From positions 992,001 to 1,056,000 of the forward strand of contig CP084608.1 of NCBI GenBank assembly GCA_025917655.1: a stretch of DNA of 64,000 nt, written 5' to 3'. Each line of letters opens with the position of its first letter. Position 1 is the first letter of the stretch. The DNA comes from Chlorella sorokiniana (taxonomy: Eukaryota > Chlorophyta > Trebouxiophyceae > Chlorellales > Chlorellaceae). Below the pieces are notes generated by a model, which was given only the letters and a program-made list of their open reading frames with translations, was not told the DNA's origin and did not search any database. Made by a program: the position numbers and the translations under genes. Positions 58,409 through 64,000 of this stretch are shown one piece after another.

Positions 58409-58780
58409 GGAAGGGCGCTGACGTGGAGCGGTGCTGGCCCATGCTCGGTACGCGTCACTGTGCCCCACAACCATGCCTGATGCCTCTTGGCTGTAAGATC
58501 GCTGAGTAGGATCGCTTTACAGGGGGTGGTGCACTAAAGCAACGCGGAACATTGAAAACTGATAGGGGACGTAATTCATTGCATGGGTGGAATGATGGCT
58601 GTATGATGGAAGGTTGGGCTATCAAGGAGACTGGGAATGCCTGTTGCCAGCAAACAGGGAGACAGCGTGGGCCAGGCTGCTGGCTTGCAAGGTTGGCATT
58701 GCAAGCGGTTGTATTGGGCACAGAGGGTGTACAGGCAGCCAGCATACAGAGGTGCAGGAACAAGTTGGTACAGCATTATA
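58409..58780. other. Convergent 3' region (kinase / TauD-like)
   Basis: Carries TGTAA for the kinase at 58492-58496 and a minus-strand TGTAA at 58521-58517 that may serve the dioxygenase gene. It is AT-richer; nothing else was recognised. Confidence 0.45.
58492..58496 (+). other. TGTAA polyadenylation signal, kinase gene
   Basis: TGTAA 84 bases downstream of the kinase stop codon. Confidence 0.45.
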
Positions 58781-60647
58781 CTAGCGCGAGGCGCAAGACG
58801 CGGGCGGCCGCTCAGCAGTGGTTGCCCGGCCGTCGGAGCGGGGCACGTGGAAGGTGGCGGGGTGGGCCTTCAGCAGGCCCACGTGGCTGTCGTGGTCGTA
58901 GCCGGCGGTGTAGCTGCGGGGGAAGTCGAGGTGGGGGCGCGCGGCACGCCCTCGCCGTCATCCACCGCCAGCCACAGGCGCACGAGGTGGCGCCGCTCGT
59001 GGGGCGCCTCGCCGTCCTCAAAGGGCGAGCGGCGGTGCAGCACGCAGGCGTTGTTGAGGAAGAGGGCGTCGCCGGGCGCAGCGCCGCTCGGAACTGGAAG
59101 CGGCGCTCGCTGGCGATGTCGGTGAACAGCTGCATGGCCTCCTCCTGCCGCGGGGTCAGCGGGCCCAGCAGGTGGGGGTAGCGCGCGTGGCACATGCGCG
59201 TCTGCCCAGCGTGGAAGTGCACGCTGAGGCGGCCGTCGTGGTAGTGGAAGACGGGCATCTCCCACACGGGGCAGTGCCCGGGGGCAGCTCCTGGTACTGC
59301 GCGCGGTCGCGGGCCCAGCCGCGCCCGCCATGCACGCCACCAGGTCGCCGCGCCCCCGCCGCAGCATCTCGTTGTGCACCGCCAGGGTGGAGGACCAGCC
59401 GCTGACGCCGCCGGCCTTGGCCTGGCTGATGCACAGCAGGCCCAGCACGTCGGCCTGGGTGTCGGTGTGCCAGTCAAAGTCCTGCGGCGGGTTTGGGAGG
59501 GGTGGGGAGGCGTCAAGCGTGGGCAGGGTGCGAGGATGGGAAGGAAAGCTCCAGCCCAAGTTGGTGCAGGCAGCAAGCCGCAGGCGGGGCAGCCACTGAC
59601 GAGCCAGGTAGCCTGCATGGCGCAGCGGCAGCCGCAGCGCGGCCCGCCCCGCCACCCAGCCAGCGCCGCCGCTCAGCTCACCAGGTTGTTGGCGTGGCCC
59701 TTCATGTGTGAGTTCCTGCCCAGGCCGTCGGGGCCGCCATGACGGACCTGAATGCCGCGCGCCGCTGCCTCCCGCGCCGCCGCCATCTCCGCCGCCCCAA
59801 AGTCCTCGGTGTGCGCCACCTTGACGTGGCTGACCAGGTTGCCGCGCTTGGACTGGGGGCTGCGGTAGCCGATGTGCGCGCCCAGGCCCAGGTAGGCCGC
59901 CAGGTTCTGCCACTCGCTCCAGCGCTGGCTGGGCAGGCCGCGCACCAAGTGGAAGCCGGCGCCGTGCACCAGCCGCCGCTTCATGCCCGCCAGGCGCGCC
60001 TCCAGGTCGGCGGGCAGCGGGAAGTCGGAGGGGCGCTTGAGGGCCGCCAGGCTGGCGCCCGCCGCCTGCAGCGCCGCCACCTGCGCCTCGATGGCCGCCA
60101 CATCGGCGGCGCTCAGCTGCAGCACCCACTCCGACTCGCGCCCCTCCCAGTCGGCCGCGTGCCAGGCGGCCGGGTCCCGGACGATGGTGTAGGGGCGCAC
60201 GCTGCCCTGGGGGCCGCTCTCGCGAGTGACGGGGCCGGCGGGGGCGCCACGCCCTCCACGCCCTCGGACTCCAGCCGCGCCATGCACACGCCCAGCCGGC
60301 TCCAGGAGGGTCCCCGGCTGAGCGCGCGCGACAAGCAGCGCTGCAGCGCGGGCGCCGCAAAGGGCGACTCGCACGGACCGCATGCGGTGGGCACGGCCTC
60401 GCTGCAGCAGGAGGGTGAGGGTCGGCGCGTTGGTCAGTCACACACTAATCAGCGTTGATCAGTCAAACACTAATCAGCAATTTGCTATCGAGCTGAGCAG
60501 CACGCGGCCTGCAACCGCACGGCCATCCACAGCAGTGCCCACCCACCTGATGGGCAGCAGGTGGGCGGAGCTGCTGCAGGAGAGTGCCTGCCGCTGGGCC
60601 GAGTTCGACAGAGCCATGGTTTCCTGCTGGATCTGCACGGTCGCCAT
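58781..60647 (-). CDS. TauD/TfdA-like Fe(II)/2-oxoglutarate dioxygenase
   Basis: Clavaminate-synthase-like oxygenase fold. Exon 1 (ATG 60645-60647 to about 60549) gives MATVQIQQETMALSNSAQRQ and splices in phase to EAVPTACGPCESPFAAPALQ. Conserved parts follow: YTIVRDPAAWHAADWEGRES, HGAGFHLVRGLPSQRWSEWQ, NLAAYLGLGAHIGYRSPQSK, then DFDWHTDTQADVLGLLCIS. In the last, His (59467-59469) and Asp (59461-59463) are the HxD metal ligands. SGWSSTLAVHNEMLRRGRGD, VFHYHDGRLSVHFHAGQ, LFLNNACVLHRRSPF and RRHLVRLWLAVDDGEG (distal His) follow. The tail DFPRSYTAGYDHDSHVGLLK ends at TAG (58781-58783). The conserved segments lie in several frames, so about four single-base slips are present. The substrate is unknown. 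Confidence 0.78.
60434..60478 (+). repeat. Two 20-bp direct repeats in intron 1 of the TauD-like gene
   Basis: TCAGTCA(C/A)ACACTAATCAGC occurs at 60434-60453 and 60459-60478 with one mismatch and a 5-base spacer. It is AT-rich against its GC-rich surroundings. Confidence 0.9.
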
Positions 60648-61304
60648 TGCGATAATAAGCCGGTTGTTGTGAAGGGTTGTGAGGGAGAGGGGATAGTTTT
60701 CGTCTGAGGGAAGCTGTTCGGACCTTGTGGGGGCTTAGATGGTTTGTGACCGTAATTGAGGGACGTCTGGGGCGAGTTAAAAGTGAAATATGAAGGGGCG
60801 CGGGGGTGCCAGGTGGCGGACAGTACAGCCCAGCCCCAGCTGGCGGAGTCCTCCAGCTGTTCCTGAACAGATGGCGGCCCAAAAGTCGTTGGAAAGGCAG
60901 CCGTGCGACGCCACAGGACAAGCCGCCAAGCGGCGAGCCCCGGGACAGGGCTGGGAGGCAGGCGCAGCCTCTGGCGCTGGGATGACATGCATCCAGCATC
61001 CAGCTTGACACATTGTTTTCAGCCATGTGCCAAGCTTGCTTGGTGTCCAATCACTCAAGCCTGATATCCTAACCCCTGCATGATTTGTTCGCTTATGGTA
61101 CTTGTGCTTTACAGCATGGCCAGGGTAGCGGCTAATAAACAATCCTGAAGCGGTTCTGTAGCAGATTTCAGGTACAGATGCAGAGAGCGCAAAACCGGTG
61201 CACATGAGAGACTAAGCAAGGCGAAAACTTGAAGGCGCATCGAACAGAGTCGGCATACAAGCAGGTTCAGGACTTGGGTTCTTGGGTCAACGGTCCGCGG
61301 CTGA
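60648..61304. other. Intergenic region between PILS-like gene and TauD-like gene
   Basis: About 660 bases with both flanking genes on the minus strand. It includes a minus-strand TGTAA at 61113-61109 for the carrier gene, and the AT-richer stretch 60640-60790 just upstream of the dioxygenase start. No gene was recognised. Confidence 0.45.
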
Positions 61305-64000
61305 TCAGCGTCCTGGCGGCGGCGGCGGCAGCGGCGACCCGTCTGCCCCGGGGTACAGATCGAAGTGGTCCATGAGGAACAGGTAGAAAATCATCCTGCG
61401 GGGGTTGGAAGGGGGCGGCGCAAAAGGCTGGGCTGAAACAGCACACTCCAGGCTGTACAGCTGCGGAACGGGCCCCGCACGCGGGCAACAGCACAGGCCC
61501 AGAAGCTGCAGGGCGCTCTGGCAGCACACATGCAGCAGCGCCCGCAAGGCTGCAGGGGGGGCGCACCAGCCGGGAATGGCCAGCATGGCAATCATGTACT
61601 CCCAAAAGATCAGGGCTCCTGCAAAAGAAGGGGGAGGGAGGCCTTGTTTGCAGCGGCCCAGAATCAGCGAGGGCTGCTGAGCGCACGGGTACATGGGATG
61701 AACGCGCACCGATCTCCTTCTCGTGGTTCTGGAACATTGACGCCATGTTCTGTATCTGGTTGCTGGTGGGGACCGAGTACTGCAGCAGAGGTGGGACGGG
61801 GAGGGGGCGTGCGGGGTGTGTGTGTGTGAGGGGGCGGCACACATGCGGGCACACGCGTGTGGCGTGGGAGCCAGCCTGCCAGTTTTTTGGCCGTGCCCGC
61901 TGCCACGTAACGCCAGCCTTCCCAGCTGCCCAGCCCACCCTCACCTGCAGCAGCAGCAGGAAGACGAAGACCGGGTTGGGCGGGTCGTACCAGCCCAGCT
62001 TGATGGATCCCACCACGATGACGCAGCCCAGCAGGGGCAGCACCAGGAAGCGCACGCCGACCACCGCCAGCGCCGCACGCACGCCGACGCTCCGGGTGCC
62101 GGGGCCGGGGGCCTGCCGGTGCCCGGGAGGGGGTTGTGTGTGGGGGGGGCGCGTGCGCGGGAACAGGGGGTCAAAGTTGAGCAAATCATGCAGCAGAGGC
62201 AAGGCACACGAGAAGCTCTGCTCATGCTGGGGAGGAGGGCGGGGCGGAGGACGGCAGGGTCGAGGAGGCAGCGCCTCCGCCCCGCCCCCCTCGCGCATCG
62301 CTGCCGCATCCCCTGCCCCGCCTTGTGCAGCCTCACCCAGGCCATGGACGCCCCCAGCACAAAGGAGGCCACAAAGACGCACGAGTTCTGCAGCGACTTC
62401 ACCGCGCCCGTGATGAAGCCCAGGGCCGCGCTCTGCCGGGAAGAGGTGGTGGTGGTGGTGGTGGTTCATGATGGTGGTGGGGTGGGCGGGTGGGATGAAG
62501 GGTGGAGTGGGTGTGTGTGGGGGTGGGGGACGGAAGTCGGAGCGCCGCTTGCAGCGTGCAGGTCCGGGGCTTGCTTGTGCTGGAAAGCAGGATCGCTGAG
62601 CAGCTGGCTGTCGCCTTGCTCGAGGGGCCTCAGGCCACCCGGCGGCCCCCTCACCTGCACGGGGAAGAAGAGGTCTTTGATGGGCTTGGCGCAGGCGATG
62701 CCCAGGCTGATGATGGCTGTCACCGTGGGCAGGATGAGCACGTACCTGGGAAAAGGGGGAGGGGCAGCGGTTGAACAAGCTTGCAAATGCCCTATCAGCT
62801 GCACCTTGGTGCCATGCACCTGATCAGACTGGGCCGGGCGGGATGCGCGTCAGGCTGTTCAGGCCTCACTCGTAAATGTACAGCCACAGGCCGCGACCAA
62901 CGCGGTACGGCAGGCTGCGCGGGGACGCTGCGCTGCCCCTGCGTCGGCCACGCCCGCTGCCGCCTGCTCGTCCCCCTCATCTTCGTCAGCGTCCTCCCCT
63001 GCGTCGAGCGGCTTTGTAGGCCTGCCACAGCTGCCCTCAGAGGGCACGGCGACCTGCCCCGACTCTGCTCGGTCCAGCTGCTTCTGCTCATCCGTCTCCG
63101 CTTCCGTTGCCGCTGCCCCCTGCCCGGCTTCCACCCCCGTCGGCCCCTTTACCGCCGCCAGGCGGGGCGATGCCCTGCCGCTGCCTGCTGCTGCCCCAGT
63201 GCCGCCGGCGTTGCGTGGGCCCAGGCTGAGAGAGTGGGGCGCCGAGGCGGCCTTGCTGAGCTGCAGCACCGCCGCGTCTCCCACCGCCGCCAGCTCCGTT
63301 GCGGTTGACTGGCTGGACAGCCGCCTGCTGGCTATGCGCAAAGTCTTGCTGGACAGGCCCCGAATCACCTCAACAAAGCTGCGAGGCGGCTCTCGCGCTT
63401 CACCATCAGCCACTTGGCGATGGGGACTGCGGCGGTGAGGGCAGGGAATGGCGGGCTGACGCAAAGCAGGGGGCGTCGGCAGCACCAGGCTGGCGGAAAC
63501 TGGCCATCAGCCAGAGCGAAACCCAGCGCCAGGGCCCGACTGCTGAGGCACGCAGCAGCCAAGCCAGCTGGCTGCCATGCAGCAGGAGCCAGTCAACGGC
63601 CAGCCGCCGCTCACACCCAAAAACTTGATTGACGGCGGAGGAGATGGCGACGTAGGTCCATCCGATGGACACACACTGGTCTCCAAGGGCTGAAGGTGCA
63701 AGGGGAGGGGTGGGCACGGCAGCAGCCGCGGACCAGGCGGCTGAGGCTGGGGGCTACTGGAGCGCTGCAAGTTGCAGACCAGGGCTGCGGGCGCACTGCA
63801 AACGTGACGTTGGGCAGCTTGAAGGCTGCGAGTGCACCCCACAACCCCGCTGCCCCGTCAGGGGCCCACCTTGGTAAAACGGCATCTTCTGCTGGTTGCA
63901 CACGGCAGTGGTGATCATCAGGGGCAGGCTGCAGGCGCGGGGGATCAGCGGAAGGTTGGCCTCACCGACAGGGCGAGGGGTGCACACGGGGCTGGTGGTC
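61305..64000 (-). CDS. PILS/auxin-efflux-type carrier (Mem_trans family), 5' end outside window
   Basis: Membrane transporter of the auxin efflux carrier superfamily. PILS proteins sit in the endoplasmic reticulum of plants and algae. From the right edge the exons give CSLPLMITTAVCNQQKMPF (the family's N-terminal helix), LGDQCVSIGWTYVAISSAVN, PIAKWLMVKRE, and a long hydrophilic loop rich in Ser, Ala, Glu and Asp. Next come KYVLILPTVTAIISLGIACA, LQNSCVFVASFVLGASMAWV, RFLVLPLLGCVIVVGSIKLG, WYDPPNPVFVFLLLLQ and YSVPTSNQIQNMASMFQNHE, then ALIFWEYMIAMLAIPGW. The last exon is MIFYLFLMDHFDLYPGADG with a stop at 61305-61307. Frame changes near 62.93 and 63.39 kb resemble those of its neighbours. The start codon is beyond the window. 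Confidence 0.82.
62446..62465. repeat. (GGT)n microsatellite in a PILS-like intron
   Basis: Seven consecutive GGT-type units, followed nearby by further GGTGG runs. Confidence 0.85.

Noticed and set aside
1-64000. Transposons, LTR elements, endogenous viruses, CRISPR arrays, rRNA and tRNA genes
   Set aside because: No reverse transcriptase, integrase, transposase or capsid-like segments, terminal repeats or tRNA folds were recognised on either strand.

Overview
This is nuclear DNA from a green alga (Chlorophyta). Genes are GC-rich and broken by many short GT-AG introns. Several genes have the green-algal polyadenylation signal TGTAA downstream of the stop. The gene set is plant/algal: an LCAT-like phospholipase, a COV-family membrane protein, a chloroplast ABC1 kinase, OBAP, ERG28 and a PILS-like carrier. 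One gene is an outer-arm dynein heavy chain of the kelch-bearing alpha type known from Chlamydomonas. I lean towards a Chlorella-like trebouxiophyte, but nothing in the window proves the class. I see no transposon, retroelement, CRISPR array, tRNA or rRNA.

Layout. 0-24 kb is a compact run of small housekeeping and lipid genes on both strands: LCAT-like phospholipase (-, runs off the left edge), COV/DUF502 protein (+), ABC1 kinase (-), OBAP protein (+), eIF4E (-), ERG28 (-), glutathione peroxidase (+), GAF-like membrane protein (-), alpha-arrestin (-), ribosomal protein eL14 (+) and an unrecognised protein (-). 24.8-50.3 kb is one giant gene, the outer-arm dynein alpha heavy chain. 50.7-64 kb holds a PRC-barrel protein with a Gln/Pro-rich tail (+), a possible small membrane protein (-), a CK1/TTBK-type kinase with an RS-rich tail (+), a TauD-like dioxygenase (-) and a PILS/auxin-efflux-type carrier (-, runs off the right edge). 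Most neighbours are convergent or divergent pairs with 0.1-0.9 kb between them.

Most notable. The glutathione peroxidase has TGA at its catalytic position. About 90 bases past its stop codon lies a near-ideal SECIS hairpin: AUGA, a perfect 10-bp stem, an AA-bearing apical loop, and GA. I read it as a selenoprotein. The dynein gene has the full kelch/IPT/filamin/tail/six-AAA layout. Its first ~9 kb read cleanly, but from about 34 kb onward the frame is broken by single-base indels, mostly in G/C runs, alongside a rise in GC. Similar slips occur in the genes to its right. This looks more like uncorrected homopolymer error than decay, but decay is not excluded. Two tandem duplications (36 bp in the ABC1 kinase; ~52 bp x7 in dynein) each copy an exon end together with its splice donor.

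Gene spans below run from start codon to stop codon and include introns. Where frames slip, function was called from the conserved segments in each frame.
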